From: Winogradskyella ludwigii
Lineage (GTDB): Bacteria > Bacteroidota > Bacteroidia > Flavobacteriales > Flavobacteriaceae
Length of the DNA: 64,000 nucleotides
Assembly: GCF_013403985.1 (NCBI RefSeq)
Contig: NZ_JABFDF010000005.1
Coordinates: forward strand, 124,001-188,000
Direction of reading: 5' to 3'
Position 1 is the first letter of the stretch. Each line of letters begins with the position of its first letter. The notes beneath the pieces were generated by a model. That model saw only the letters and a program-made list of their open reading frames with translations. It made no database searches and had not been told where the DNA came from. Shown here piece after piece: positions 25,643-35,477 of the stretch. The position numbers and the translations under genes are program-made.

Positions 25643-26616
25643 TAAACACGTCTGGTCATTAATTGTTCACCAAATACTCTAAGTAATTGTTTTTTGTCTT
25701 CAGGTATATCTAAACCTTCTAAAACTTTAAAGGCTTTATTGGTATACGCTTTTACAGCATCTTGTGTTGCTTTGGCTGCACCAGAATTAGTGAATAATTC
25801 CTTTACACTTTCTACCTTATTATCATTTGAAAGCTCTGAGTTAGACATCAATTTTGTTAAATTAGACTGCGCTTCTTTAGAACCCAACTCTAAAGTCTTT
25901 AAAACCAAATATGTCTTTTTATTTTCAATAATATCACCTCCTACTTGCTTACCAAAGGTTTCAGGATTTCCAAAAGCATCTAAATAATCGTCTTGTAACT
26001 GAAAAGCGATTCCTAAAAGCCTTCCAAATTCATATATAGAATTCTGGTCCTCATTAGACGCTTTAGCAACAATAGCTCCCATTTTCATAGCAGCACCAAC
26101 CAAAACAGCTGTTTTATATTCAATCATTTTTAAATACTCAATAATGGTAACATCATCTCTAGTTTCAAAATCAATATCATACTGTTGCCCTTCACAAACT
26201 TCTAAAGCTGTTTTGCTAAAAAGTTTAGCTAAAGCCTGAAATGTTTCAGCTTCGTAATTTTCAAAAAGCTGATATGCCATAATAAGCATCGCATCGCCTG
26301 AAAGGATTCCGGTATTTAAATTCCATTTTTCGTGCACAGTTTCTTCGCCTCTTCGCAGTGGAGCATCATCCATAATATCATCGTGTACTAATGAAAAATT
26401 ATGAAAAACTTCAATAGACAACGCAGCATCCATGGCCTTTTGAGCATCTTCACCAAAAACCTCAGCCGTCATTAATGTTAAAATTGGTCTTAAGCGTTTG
26501 CCTCCTAATTGAAGTATATAATTAATAGGATTGTATAGATTTTTTGGCTCCTTACTTTCTGTAAAGGTTTCTAAATATTTAAGAAACGTGTCTTGATAAA
26601 GTTCAATGTGTTGCAT
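25642..26616 (-). CDS. polyprenyl (farnesyl/geranylgeranyl-type) diphosphate synthase
   Basis: 324 residues from ATG 26616; an in-frame ATG at 26643 would add nine residues (MKQLNYFCF) not typical of the family. First Asp-rich motif HDDIMDDA and second QDDYLDAFG are present, with the GGKRLRP substrate-binding motif near the N terminus. It elongates isoprenyl diphosphates from IPP; product length cannot be read from sequence with confidence. It is coupled to the small downstream gene by a TAATG overlap. Confidence 0.92.
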   Translation of the reverse strand: MQHIELYQDTFLKYLETFTESKEPKNLYNPINYILQLGGKRLRPILTLMTAEVFGEDAQKAMDAALSIEVFHNFSLVHDDIMDDAPLRRGEETVHEKWNLNTGILSGDAMLIMAYQLFENYEAETFQALAKLFSKTALEVCEGQQYDIDFETRDDVTIIEYLKMIEYKTAVLVGAAMKMGAIVAKASNEDQNSIYEFGRLLGIAFQLQDDYLDAFGNPETFGKQVGGDIIENKKTYLVLKTLELGSKEAQSNLTKLMSNSELSNDNKVESVKELFTNSGAAKATQDAVKAYTNKAFKVLEGLDIPEDKKQLLRVFGEQLMTRRV

Positions 26617-26711
26617 GAAGCAAAAATAATTCAATTGTTTCAATAATAAAGACAGTCTAGTTTTAAAAAAATCATAAAGAAATGGATCCGTTATAAAAAA
26701 ACATTAAAACC

Positions 26712-26754
26712 TAGGAAACTTTTTTGGTTTTTAAAGTTTCCTATTGTAGATTTG
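26712..26754 (+). promoter_or_regulatory. promoter of the efflux operon with TetR operator
   Basis: TAGGAAACTTT (26712-26722) and AAAGTTTCCTA (26733-26743) form a perfect 11-bp inverted repeat with a 10-bp spacer. The -33 TTG (26724-26726) and -7 TAGATTTG (26747-26754) are 20 bp apart, and the repeat covers the region between them. This is a strong candidate for autoregulation by the adjacent TetR protein. Confidence 0.75.
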
Positions 26755-26794
26755 CACCAAATAAAAAGATATTCTGCTATAGCGGAACACCACG

Positions 26795-27397
26795 ATGAAA
26801 GATGAAATAATATTAAAATCTACTGACTTGTTCTTAAACTTAGGGTTTAAGAGTGTAACCATGGATGATATTGCTCATGAAATGGGGATTTCTAAAAAAA
26901 CCATTTATCAGCATTTTAAAAATAAAACAAAATTAGTTGAAACAACTGCAATGCATGTTTTTAATAAGATTGCAAATGGTATTGACTGCATTTGTGAGCT
27001 AGATAAAAATCCGATTGAAGAGGTTTATGAAATTAAACGATTTGTAATGCTTCATTTAAAGGATGAAAAATCGTCTCCACAATATCAACTTCAAAAGTAT
27101 TATCCTAAAATTTATTCGACTTTAAAGCGGAAACAATTCGAGAAAATGCTGGGTTGTGTAAAACGAAATTTGGAACGCGGACTATCACAAGGTATTTACA
27201 GAAGCTCTATAGATATCGATTTTACAGCACGACTCTACTTTAATGGTATGATATCATTAAAGGATCAAGATATTTTTCCTCGAGAAGATTTCGCCATGTC
27301 AACACTCATGAATAATTATTTAGAATACCACTTAAGAGGCATTTGCTCTACTAAAGGATTAGAAACATTAACACTTTTACACACCAATATTAAATAA
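26795..27397 (+). CDS. TetR-family transcriptional repressor of the RND efflux operon
   Basis: 200 residues. The N-terminal helix-turn-helix contains FKSVTMDDIAHEMGISKKTIYQHFKNK, the standard TetR DNA-recognition region split by positions 18-45; the C-terminal ligand domain is helical and variable. It is the first gene of a four-gene operon, 3 bp before the tolC-like gene. The inverted repeat in its promoter is its probable operator. The inducer is unknown. Confidence 0.92.
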   Translation: MKDEIILKSTDLFLNLGFKSVTMDDIAHEMGISKKTIYQHFKNKTKLVETTAMHVFNKIANGIDCICELDKNPIEEVYEIKRFVMLHLKDEKSSPQYQLQKYYPKIYSTLKRKQFEKMLGCVKRNLERGLSQGIYRSSIDIDFTARLYFNGMISLKDQDIFPREDFAMSTLMNNYLEYHLRGICSTKGLETLTLLHTNIK

Positions 27398-27400
27398 CCT

Positions 27401-28747
27401 ATGAAAAAAACATTAGCCATATTAATAGGTTTTCTTATTTTTCAAACCGGTTTTTCGCAAGAACAACCTTCTAGTCTATCGCTACAAGAAGCTATTGACT
27501 ATGCTTTGGAAAACAATAGATCTTCCATAAACGCCGCACGAGATATCGATGCAGCCAAAAAACAAAAGTGGGAAACCACAGCTTCTGGTTTACCTCAAAT
27601 AAGTGCGAGTATAGATTATCAGAATTACTTAAAACAACAAGTATCTGTTATTCCTGCTGAATTTCTTGGTGGAGAAGTAGGCGATTTAGCAGAGGTTGTT
27701 TTTAGCACCAAGCAAAGTACAACTGCATTTGCTACAGTGTCTCAAAAAATATTTGACGGCTCTTACATTGTTGCTTTACAATCTGCCAAAGTGTATTTAG
27801 AAATTTCTAAAAATGCTAAAGTAAAAACAGATTTAGAAGTTAGAAAATCGGTTATTGAGGCCTATGGAAATGTCCTTTTAGCTGAGGAAAGCATTACTAT
27901 CTTAGAACGAAATATAGAAGTTCTTGAAAAAAACCTTTATGAAACCAATAAAATTTTTGAAAATGGTTTAGAGGAAGAAGAAAGTGTAGAGCAACTTAAA
28001 ATTACGTTATCAGGTGTTAAGAGTAGTTTAAACAACACCAATAGATTAAAGAAATTGGCTTATCAAATGCTTAATTTCACTTTAGGATTAGACGTTTACG
28101 ACGCCTTAGTTTTAACTGATAATTTAGATACGTTAACTGAAAACAATATAACTCTCAATGTTTTAGATATTGAAGAAAACCCAGAAAGTACTATTGATTA
28201 TCTTATTGCACAAAACGATGCAGAAGCTAAAGCCTTATTATTAAAATTAGAAAAAAGTAAAGCACTACCAACATTAAATGCTTTTTTAAATGGTGGCTAT
28301 TCTGGTTATGGTAATGAATTTAATTTCGCAAAAAAGAGTCAAGATTGGTTTGGTTCTTCTCTACTTGGTGTAAGCTTAGATATTCCAATATTTAGTTCAG
28401 GCATGCGAGGCGCTGCAACACAACGTGCTAAAATTAATTTAGAGAAAGCAAAAACGGAACTTACAGAAACAGAACAACGTGTAAAGCTACAAATTGCATC
28501 TGCTAAAAGTGATTACCAATTTGCTATAGAAGATTACGATAATAAAAAGGAAAATTTAGCATTAGCAGAACGTATAGAAACTAAAAACCAAACTAAATTT
28601 TTTGAAGGTATTGGTTCTAGTTTTGAGTTAAGACAAGCACAAACTCAATTATATGCTGCACAACAAGAATTACTACAAGCAATGTTAGATGTTGTTAACT
28701 CTAAAGCTGCTTTAGAAACCGTTTTAAACACACCAATCAATAATTAA
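27401..28747 (+). CDS. TolC-family outer-membrane efflux channel
   Basis: 448 residues. Signal peptide (FQTGFSQ) followed by two OEP repeats: the first begins LSLQEAIDYALENN and the second contains LGVSLDIPIFSSGMR, both typical of TolC. Long coiled-coil helices follow each. It forms the outer-membrane exit duct for the adaptor and RND pump encoded directly downstream (15 bp and beyond). Confidence 0.93.
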   Translation: MKKTLAILIGFLIFQTGFSQEQPSSLSLQEAIDYALENNRSSINAARDIDAAKKQKWETTASGLPQISASIDYQNYLKQQVSVIPAEFLGGEVGDLAEVVFSTKQSTTAFATVSQKIFDGSYIVALQSAKVYLEISKNAKVKTDLEVRKSVIEAYGNVLLAEESITILERNIEVLEKNLYETNKIFENGLEEEESVEQLKITLSGVKSSLNNTNRLKKLAYQMLNFTLGLDVYDALVLTDNLDTLTENNITLNVLDIEENPESTIDYLIAQNDAEAKALLLKLEKSKALPTLNAFLNGGYSGYGNEFNFAKKSQDWFGSSLLGVSLDIPIFSSGMRGAATQRAKINLEKAKTELTETEQRVKLQIASAKSDYQFAIEDYDNKKENLALAERIETKNQTKFFEGIGSSFELRQAQTQLYAAQQELLQAMLDVVNSKAALETVLNTPINN

Positions 28748-28762
28748 AAAATCACTAACAAA

Positions 28763-29944
28763 ATGAAACACTTATATTTAATCTTAATCGTTGCCTTGGT
28801 TGCAGTCTCTTGTGGAAGTGACAAGAAGAACTCAGTCGAAAACGTCATAGAAAAAGAGAACCTAGAAGCTATTAGAGCAAAACGAAGTGATCTTGTTGGT
28901 GAGCAACAAGCCATTAACGAGAAGATAAAACTTCTAGATGAAAAAATTAAAACTCTAGATACAGTTAAACATGTACCCTTGATTACAACATTTAAAGCTA
29001 AAGCTGAAGTTTTTGTTCACGTTTTAGAACTTCAAGGTAATGTAACTACAAAAAACCTTTTAACTATTACACCAGAGTTCAACGGAATTTTAACACGTGT
29101 TTTTGTAAAGGAAGGTCAGAAAGTAAATAAAGGACAGGTTTTAGCAAAAATCGATGATGGAGGCTTAAGTCAGCAATTAGCACAATTAAAAATTCAATCT
29201 GAATTAGCAAAAACAACCTACGAACGTCAAAAACGTCTTTGGGAACAAAATATTGGTAGTGAAATTCAATTTTTACAATCAAAATCTGCTTACGAGTCTC
29301 AACAAGAATCCGTAAACCAACTCTATCAAGAAATTTCTAAAACCACAGTATCAGCACCTTTTTCTGGTACTATAGATGATATTATTACAGAGCAAGGTAG
29401 TGTTGTTGGTGCAGGACAAACACCTTTGATGAGAATTGTTAATTTAGAAAACATGTACATAGAAACTGAAGTCCCAGAACGTTATGTGTCTGATGTGGTT
29501 AAAGGCAAAAGTGTTTCTGTAAACATTCCTGTTCTCGGAAAAGTAATTGAAACTGAAATTAGACAAGCAGGAGACTTTATTAATCCTGCCAACCGAACGT
29601 TTAAGGTTGAAGTTGAAATCCCAAATAAAGACAAGGCCATAAAACCTAATTTATCTGCACGTTTAAAAATTAATGATTACACTAATGAGAACGCCATATT
29701 AATTTCTCAAAGCGTGGTTTCAGAAAATGCAGAAGGAGACCAATACGTTTATGTCGTTACAGATAAAAATTCTGAAGGTATTGGAACTGCAAAACGTGTT
29801 ATTATAGAAACTGGAAAAACCCAAGGTGACATTATTGAAGTATTAAAAGGTTTAGAATCTGGATCTGAAATTATTAAAGAAGGTGCTAGAAGTGTTAGAA
29901 ATGGACAATCTGTTCAAGTTCTTGACATAGAAGAGAGTAATTAG
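28763..29944 (+). CDS. RND efflux periplasmic adaptor (membrane fusion protein)
   Basis: 393 residues. Lipobox VAVSCGSD, an N-terminal coiled segment (30-75), a biotinyl/lipoyl-like domain split around an alpha hairpin (VFVKEGQKVNKGQVLAKID ... TVSAPFSGTIDDIITEQG), then beta-barrel and membrane-proximal domains. It links the RND pump to the TolC channel. The extra N-terminal coiled coil before the lipoyl domain is common in Bacteroidota adaptors. Confidence 0.92.
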   Translation: MKHLYLILIVALVAVSCGSDKKNSVENVIEKENLEAIRAKRSDLVGEQQAINEKIKLLDEKIKTLDTVKHVPLITTFKAKAEVFVHVLELQGNVTTKNLLTITPEFNGILTRVFVKEGQKVNKGQVLAKIDDGGLSQQLAQLKIQSELAKTTYERQKRLWEQNIGSEIQFLQSKSAYESQQESVNQLYQEISKTTVSAPFSGTIDDIITEQGSVVGAGQTPLMRIVNLENMYIETEVPERYVSDVVKGKSVSVNIPVLGKVIETEIRQAGDFINPANRTFKVEVEIPNKDKAIKPNLSARLKINDYTNENAILISQSVVSENAEGDQYVYVVTDKNSEGIGTAKRVIIETGKTQGDIIEVLKGLESGSEIIKEGARSVRNGQSVQVLDIEESN

Positions 29945-30003
29945 AATAATTGTCTTTTTTCAATATACACAACCAATAACACTAAAGACTCAAAAACATA
30001 CTA

Positions 30004-33000
30004 ATGACTAATAACAAAAAAAATACTGAAAAAGAATTTGCATGGTCATCGTGGGCAATTAACAATAAAACCACAATGTACGTGCTTATTGCACTCTTTT
30101 TCTATTTAGGAATTTCAGCTTTTTTCGATATGCCAAGAGAAGCATTTCCTGAGGTTAACGAAACCAAAATTTACATCAGTACCATCTACCCAGGAAATAC
30201 CGCTGAGGATATTGAAAAACTGATCACAGATCCAATAGAAGATAAGCTAAAAACGGTAAGTAATCTTGTAGAAATTACATCGACTTCGCAAGAAAACTAT
30301 TCTATGGTTATCATAGAATTTGATGAAAACATTACTGTAGAGCAAGCTAAACAAAAGGTTAAAGACGAAATAGATTCTGAAACCGCTAGTGAAGATTGGC
30401 CAACTTTTAATGGTGCAAAAGTAGAACCTGATGTTTTTGAATTAAGCCTTTCGGAAGAAATGCCCATGCTAAACATTAATATTTCTGGTGATTATCCTAT
30501 TGAAAAATTAAAGGATTTTGCTGAATATCTTCAAGATGATATAGAAGATTTACAAGAAATTAAAAAAGCAGATATTCGAGGTGCCCAAGAGAAAGAAGTA
30601 GAAGTTGCTGTTGATATTTATAAAATGATGGCAGCCAAAGTAACGTTTAATGATATTCTTGGTGCTATTGGAAACGGAAACATAACACAATCTGCCGGAA
30701 ACTTAAAAGCAAGTGGACAAAGACGTACCATCAGAATTATTGGAGAAATAGAAACACCTTCTGAACTTGAAAACTTTGTTGTAAAAGCAGATAATGGTTT
30801 TCCTATCTATCTAAAAGACGTCGCAACAGTTTCTTTTAAAGAAGAAGACAACACAACATTTGCCAGAAAATCTGGAGAACCTGTAGTCATGCTAGACGTT
30901 AAAAAACGTGCTGGTAAAAACATGGTGGCTGCTGCAGAGCAAATTCAAGTTATTGTACAAAATGCTATTGATAATGAATTTCCACAAGATTTAGAGGTGA
31001 CTATTACCAACGATCAATCTTCTGTAACAATTGGTCAGGTTGATGATTTGGTTAACAATATCATCTTCGGTGTTATTTTAGTAGTTACCGTTTTAATGTT
31101 CTTTTTAGGATTTAAAAATGCCTTATTTGTTGGTTTCGCCATCCCAATGTCCATGTTTATGTCACTAATGATTTTAAACATGATTGGTTATAGTTTAAAC
31201 ACTATGGTACTTTTTGGTCTTATTATGGGACTTGGAATGTTAGTAGATAACGGAATTGTAGTAGTAGAAAACGTGTATCGTCTAATGGAAGACGAAGGCA
31301 TGGGCCGTATTGAAGCGGCTAAAAAAGGTATTGGTGAAATTGCATTTCCTATTATAATTTCAACAGCAACAACCGTTGCAGCTTTTGTTCCATTAGGACT
31401 TTGGCCAGGAATTATGGGAGAATTCATGAAGATTTTACCTATAACCTTATCCATTGTTTTAGGCTCATCTTTAGCTGTAGCTATCTTTTTTAACTCGGTA
31501 TTAGTATCGCGTTATATGACCACAGAAGATAAAGATATGCCTATAAAGCAAATTATTAAAACCACTATTGTAGTTGCTACTTTTGGTATATTAATATTAA
31601 TTTTTGGTGGTGCATATCGTGGCTTAGGTACCATTATGATTTTTACTGCGATTATGCTTTGGGCTTACCGATTTTTTATCAGAAAATGGGCTAACCTATT
31701 TCAAAATAAAGCATTAGTAAGACTTGAAAATTGGTACGAGCGTCGTTTACGAAGTGCATTATCTAAAAAGCAACCTTATATTTTAAGTATTGGTACGTTT
31801 ATACTCTTAATAGCTGCGTTTATTGCCTTTGGGGTTTCATTAGCTACACAGCGAACTAAAGTCGAATTTTTTCCAGACAATAAACCAAATCAGATTATTG
31901 TCTATATAGAATATCCTCAAGGTACAGCGATTGAAAAAACCAATGCCATTACAGCGCAAATTGAAAAACGAGTTTCTGATGTTATTAATGCAGATCGGTT
32001 TATGGAAAACGGCAGAAACTTTTTGGTAGAAAGTGCTGTTTCTCAAGTTGGCGAAGGTGCCGGAAACCCGCAAACAGATATGGGTTCTGGTGCAGAAATG
32101 CCTCATAAAGCTAAGATCACAGCATCCATGCGAGAATACAAATTCCGTCGTGGAGAAGATAGTGAGTTATTACGTCAAAAAGTACAAGAGGCTTTAGTTG
32201 GAATTTATCCAGGGGTTTTAATTTCTGTTGAAAAAGATGTTAATGGACCACCTGCAGGTTCTCCTATTAATATTGAAATTATTGGTAACGATTATGACGA
32301 ATTAATTGCTACTGCAGAGCAAATGCGTGCTTTTGTTAATTCTAAAAATATTGCAGGAATTGATGAGCTTAAAATCGATGTCAATAAAGACAAACCTTCA
32401 ATGCTCGTCGAAATTGATCGTGAAAAATCGGGAGAATTAGGTGTATCTGCAAAGCAAATTGGCGATCAATTACGTAATTCAATATTTGGTTCTAAAGCAG
32501 GAATTTACAAAGAAGATGGTGACGATTATGATATCTATGTGCGTTTTAATGAAGCAACACGTTACGATAAAAGTGCCCTTTTTAATCAAAATATAACCTT
32601 TAGAGACAATACTGGTCAGATTAAGGAAATTCCATTATCTGCCGTTGCCAAGCAAAAAAACAACTCTGGCTTTAGTGCTATAAAACACAAAGCGACTAAA
32701 CGTGTAGTAACCGTTTATTCTGCTTTAGCTCCAGGTTATACAGATGCTCAAGCCATTGTAACTCAGGTTCAGAATGAAATGAAAAGTTATGAAGGTTTAT
32801 CTGAAGATATTCATATCGATTACACAGGCCAAATAGAAGAACAGAACAAACAAATGGCGTTTTTAGTTGGCGCATTTTTTACGGGTCTTGGGTTAATCTT
32901 TTTCATCTTAATATTTCAATTTAACTCTATCTCTAAACCTACCATTATTATGATAGCTATATTCCTGAGTTTCATTGGCGTCTTTGGAGGTATTGTACTT

Positions 33001-33537
33001 TCAGGTAGTGCTTTTGTTATTATGATGACTATGGTTGGTATCATTTCATTAGCCGGAATTGTAGTAAATAATGGTGTGGTACTCTTAGATTATGCACAAC
33101 TTCTAATAGACCGAAAGAAAAATAAACTCGACTTAGATGATGATCAATACCTAACAAACGAAGATCTTTTTGAAAGTATTGTAAATGCTGGAAAAGCACG
33201 TTTAAGACCTGTTTTATTAACAGCAATTACTACCATTTTAGGGTTAATTCCTTTAGCCATTGGACTAAACATTAATTTCTTTACGCTGTTTGCAGATTTT
33301 GATCCTAACATATATATGGGAGGAGACAACGTGATATTTTGGGGACCTTTAGCGTGGACTGTAATTTACGGTTTGTTAGTGGCTACGTTCTTAACTTTAA
33401 TTGTTGTTCCTATTTTATTTTACTTAAGTGTTAGACTAAAAATGTGGATGAATAAATCTAAAGTAGCGTCATCTAGCGAAGTTATGGCTCAAGAAACATT
33501 TAATATGGATAAACGAATAGATGAGAATACTATTTAG
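30004..33537 (+). CDS. RND-family inner-membrane efflux transporter
   Basis: 1177 residues, longer than AcrB (about 1050). Twelve membrane helices in two sets of six flank two large periplasmic loops. The proton-relay helix 4 is visible as GLIMGLGMLVDNGIVVVENV, and helix 10 as MVGIISLAGIVVNNGVVLLDY. A tail of about 50 residues and an extended loop near the C-terminal half (NINFFTLFADFDPNIYMG) explain the extra length. Lack of a metal-type helix-4 motif argues for a hydrophobic/amphiphilic drug exporter rather than a Cus/Czc metal pump. The substrate is unknown. Confidence 0.93.
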   Translation: MTNNKKNTEKEFAWSSWAINNKTTMYVLIALFFYLGISAFFDMPREAFPEVNETKIYISTIYPGNTAEDIEKLITDPIEDKLKTVSNLVEITSTSQENYSMVIIEFDENITVEQAKQKVKDEIDSETASEDWPTFNGAKVEPDVFELSLSEEMPMLNINISGDYPIEKLKDFAEYLQDDIEDLQEIKKADIRGAQEKEVEVAVDIYKMMAAKVTFNDILGAIGNGNITQSAGNLKASGQRRTIRIIGEIETPSELENFVVKADNGFPIYLKDVATVSFKEEDNTTFARKSGEPVVMLDVKKRAGKNMVAAAEQIQVIVQNAIDNEFPQDLEVTITNDQSSVTIGQVDDLVNNIIFGVILVVTVLMFFLGFKNALFVGFAIPMSMFMSLMILNMIGYSLNTMVLFGLIMGLGMLVDNGIVVVENVYRLMEDEGMGRIEAAKKGIGEIAFPIIISTATTVAAFVPLGLWPGIMGEFMKILPITLSIVLGSSLAVAIFFNSVLVSRYMTTEDKDMPIKQIIKTTIVVATFGILILIFGGAYRGLGTIMIFTAIMLWAYRFFIRKWANLFQNKALVRLENWYERRLRSALSKKQPYILSIGTFILLIAAFIAFGVSLATQRTKVEFFPDNKPNQIIVYIEYPQGTAIEKTNAITAQIEKRVSDVINADRFMENGRNFLVESAVSQVGEGAGNPQTDMGSGAEMPHKAKITASMREYKFRRGEDSELLRQKVQEALVGIYPGVLISVEKDVNGPPAGSPINIEIIGNDYDELIATAEQMRAFVNSKNIAGIDELKIDVNKDKPSMLVEIDREKSGELGVSAKQIGDQLRNSIFGSKAGIYKEDGDDYDIYVRFNEATRYDKSALFNQNITFRDNTGQIKEIPLSAVAKQKNNSGFSAIKHKATKRVVTVYSALAPGYTDAQAIVTQVQNEMKSYEGLSEDIHIDYTGQIEEQNKQMAFLVGAFFTGLGLIFFILIFQFNSISKPTIIMIAIFLSFIGVFGGIVLSGSAFVIMMTMVGIISLAGIVVNNGVVLLDYAQLLIDRKKNKLDLDDDQYLTNEDLFESIVNAGKARLRPVLLTAITTILGLIPLAIGLNINFFTLFADFDPNIYMGGDNVIFWGPLAWTVIYGLLVATFLTLIVVPILFYLSVRLKMWMNKSKVASSSEVMAQETFNMDKRIDENTI

Positions 33538-33566
33538 AGTATAACACCAATAAATTAAACAAAAGA

Positions 33567-33594
33567 AAGCCTTAACAATTGTTGAGGCTTTTTA
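33567..33594 (+). terminator. intrinsic terminator of the efflux operon
   Basis: AAGCCTTAAC pairs with GTTGAGGCTT (one G-U pair) around AATT, followed by TTT and AT-rich sequence, 30 bp after the RND stop. Confidence 0.8.
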
Positions 33595-33616
33595 TTTAAT
33601 TATCCTTTAAGTTGAT

Positions 33617-33624
33617 TAAATTTG
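33617..33624 (+). promoter_or_regulatory. -7 element of the aspS promoter
   Basis: TAAATTTG, an exact TAnnTTTG match, 52 bp upstream of the aspS start and just after the preceding terminator. Confidence 0.5.
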
Positions 33625-33676
33625 CAACCGCATTCATCAACGCTTAAGCAACGATGAATAAAATTAAAATTTCAAT

Positions 33677-35431
33677 ATGTACAGAAGTCACAATTGTGGT
33701 GAATTAAGAGCATCACACAGCAATACAGAAGTTACACTTTCCGGTTGGGTTCAAGGAATTAGAGATAAAGGATTTATGATTTACCTAGATCTCAGAGATC
33801 GTTATGGTATTACGCAACTTTATTTTGATGAAGAACGCACTTCAAAAGACTTAATGGAAAAAGCATCTAAGTTGGGGCGTGAATTTGTGATTCAAGTTAA
33901 AGGAACGGTAATTGAACGTGCTTCAAAAAACCCTAATATTCCAACAGGAGAAATTGAAATTGTAGTTTCAGAATTAAACATTTTAAATGCATCTTTAGTA
34001 CCACCTTTTACTATTGAAGATAAAACAGATGGTGGAGATGATTTACGTATGAAATATCGTTACTTAGATATTCGTCGTAATCCTGTAAAAGAAAGTTTAA
34101 TTTTTAGAGCTAAAGTATCTCAAGAAGTTAGAAATTACCTTTCAGGAGATGGCTTTATTGAAGTTGAAACGCCTTATTTAATAAAATCTACACCAGAAGG
34201 AGCTCGTGATTTTGTGGTACCTTCTCGTATGAATGAAGGACAATTTTATGCACTTCCTCAATCGCCTCAAACTTTTAAGCAATTGCTTATGGTTGGTGGT
34301 ATGGATAAATACTTTCAGATTGTAAAGTGTTTTAGAGATGAAGATTTACGTGCAGACAGACAACCAGAATTCACACAAATAGATTGTGAAATGGCGTTTG
34401 TAGAACAAGAAGATATTCTTAATGTTTTTGAAGGCTTAACACGTCACTTACTTAAAGAAGTGAATGGTGTTGAAATTGAAAAATTCCCAAGAATGCTTTA
34501 TGACGATGCGATGCGTTTATATGGAAATGACAAACCAGATATTAGATTTGGAATGGAGTTTGGAGAACTTAACGAAGTTACACAACATAAAGAATTTGGT
34601 GTTTTTAATAATGCCGAATTAGTAGTTGGTATTGCTGTTCCTGGTGGAAATAGTTATACAAGAAAAGAAATCGATAAATTAATTGATTGGGTAAAGCGCC
34701 CTCAAGTTGGTGCTTTAGGCATGATATATTCACGTTGTAACGACGATGGGACTTATAAATCATCTGTAGATAAATTCTACGACCAACAAGATTTAGCTAA
34801 ATGGGCTGAAATTACTGGCGCAAAAGCAGGAGATTTAGTTTGTGTTTTATCTGGAGATACAAATAAAGTAAGAGCACAATTAAGTGCTTTACGTATGGAA
34901 TTAGCAACACGTTTAGGTTTGAGAGACCCTAAAGTATTTGCACCACTTTGGGTTATTGATTTCCCATTATTAGAATTAGATGAAGAGACTGGTCATTACC
35001 ATGCCATGCACCACCCATTTACATCTCCAAAACCTGGACAAATAGAATTATTAGACACCAATCCTGGAGACGTAAAAGCTAACGCTTACGATTTAGTATT
35101 GAATGGTAACGAAATTGGCGGTGGTTCTATTAGAATTCACGATAAAGCAACACAAGCTATTATGTTGAAGCATTTAGGATTCTCTGATGAAGACGCTAAA
35201 GCACAATTTGGATTCCTAATGGATGCTTTTGAATATGGAGCTCCACCACATGGAGGTTTAGCTTTTGGTTTAGACCGATTGGTTGCCATTTTAGGAGGCC
35301 AAGAAACAATACGAGATTTCATTGCGTTCCCTAAAAATAATTCAGGCCGAGATGTAATGATTGATGCACCTGCACCAATTGATGATGAACAACTAAAAGA
35401 ATTGAGTTTAAAACTCAACTTAAAATCATAA
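33677..35431 (+). CDS. aspS: aspartate-tRNA ligase
   Basis: 584 residues, the usual bacterial length. N-terminal OB fold for anticodon binding ([23 protein letters not shown]), class II motif 2 ([18 protein letters not shown]), the bacterial GAD insertion (about 300-410), and motif 3 ([15 protein letters not shown]). Charges tRNA(Asp). Whether it also charges tRNA(Asn) cannot be judged here. It is flanked by terminators, so it is monocistronic. Confidence 0.97.
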   Translation: MYRSHNCGELRASHSNTEVTLSGWVQGIRDKGFMIYLDLRDRYGITQLYFDEERTSKDLMEKASKLGREFVIQVKGTVIERASKNPNIPTGEIEIVVSELNILNASLVPPFTIEDKTDGGDDLRMKYRYLDIRRNPVKESLIFRAKVSQEVRNYLSGDGFIEVETPYLIKSTPEGARDFVVPSRMNEGQFYALPQSPQTFKQLLMVGGMDKYFQIVKCFRDEDLRADRQPEFTQIDCEMAFVEQEDILNVFEGLTRHLLKEVNGVEIEKFPRMLYDDAMRLYGNDKPDIRFGMEFGELNEVTQHKEFGVFNNAELVVGIAVPGGNSYTRKEIDKLIDWVKRPQVGALGMIYSRCNDDGTYKSSVDKFYDQQDLAKWAEITGAKAGDLVCVLSGDTNKVRAQLSALRMELATRLGLRDPKVFAPLWVIDFPLLELDEETGHYHAMHHPFTSPKPGQIELLDTNPGDVKANAYDLVLNGNEIGGGSIRIHDKATQAIMLKHLGFSDEDAKAQFGFLMDAFEYGAPPHGGLAFGLDRLVAILGGQETIRDFIAFPKNNSGRDVMIDAPAPIDDEQLKELSLKLNLKS

Positions 35432-35437
35432 CACATA

Positions 35438-35465
35438 AAAGCCCTGCATAAAGCAGGGTTTTTTA
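35438..35465 (+). terminator. intrinsic terminator of aspS
   Basis: GCCCTGC pairs with GCAGGG(T) around ATAAA, followed by six T residues. Confidence 0.9.
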
Positions 35466-35477
35466 GTTATTACAGTT

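Noticed and set aside
29941..29957. AATTGTCTT between the adaptor and RND genes
   Set aside because: One half-site only; left arm does not match.
28763..33537. Heavy-metal (Cus/Czc) RND system
   Set aside because: The pump lacks metal-type helix-4 and Met-rich periplasmic motifs; the operon is TetR-controlled like drug pumps.
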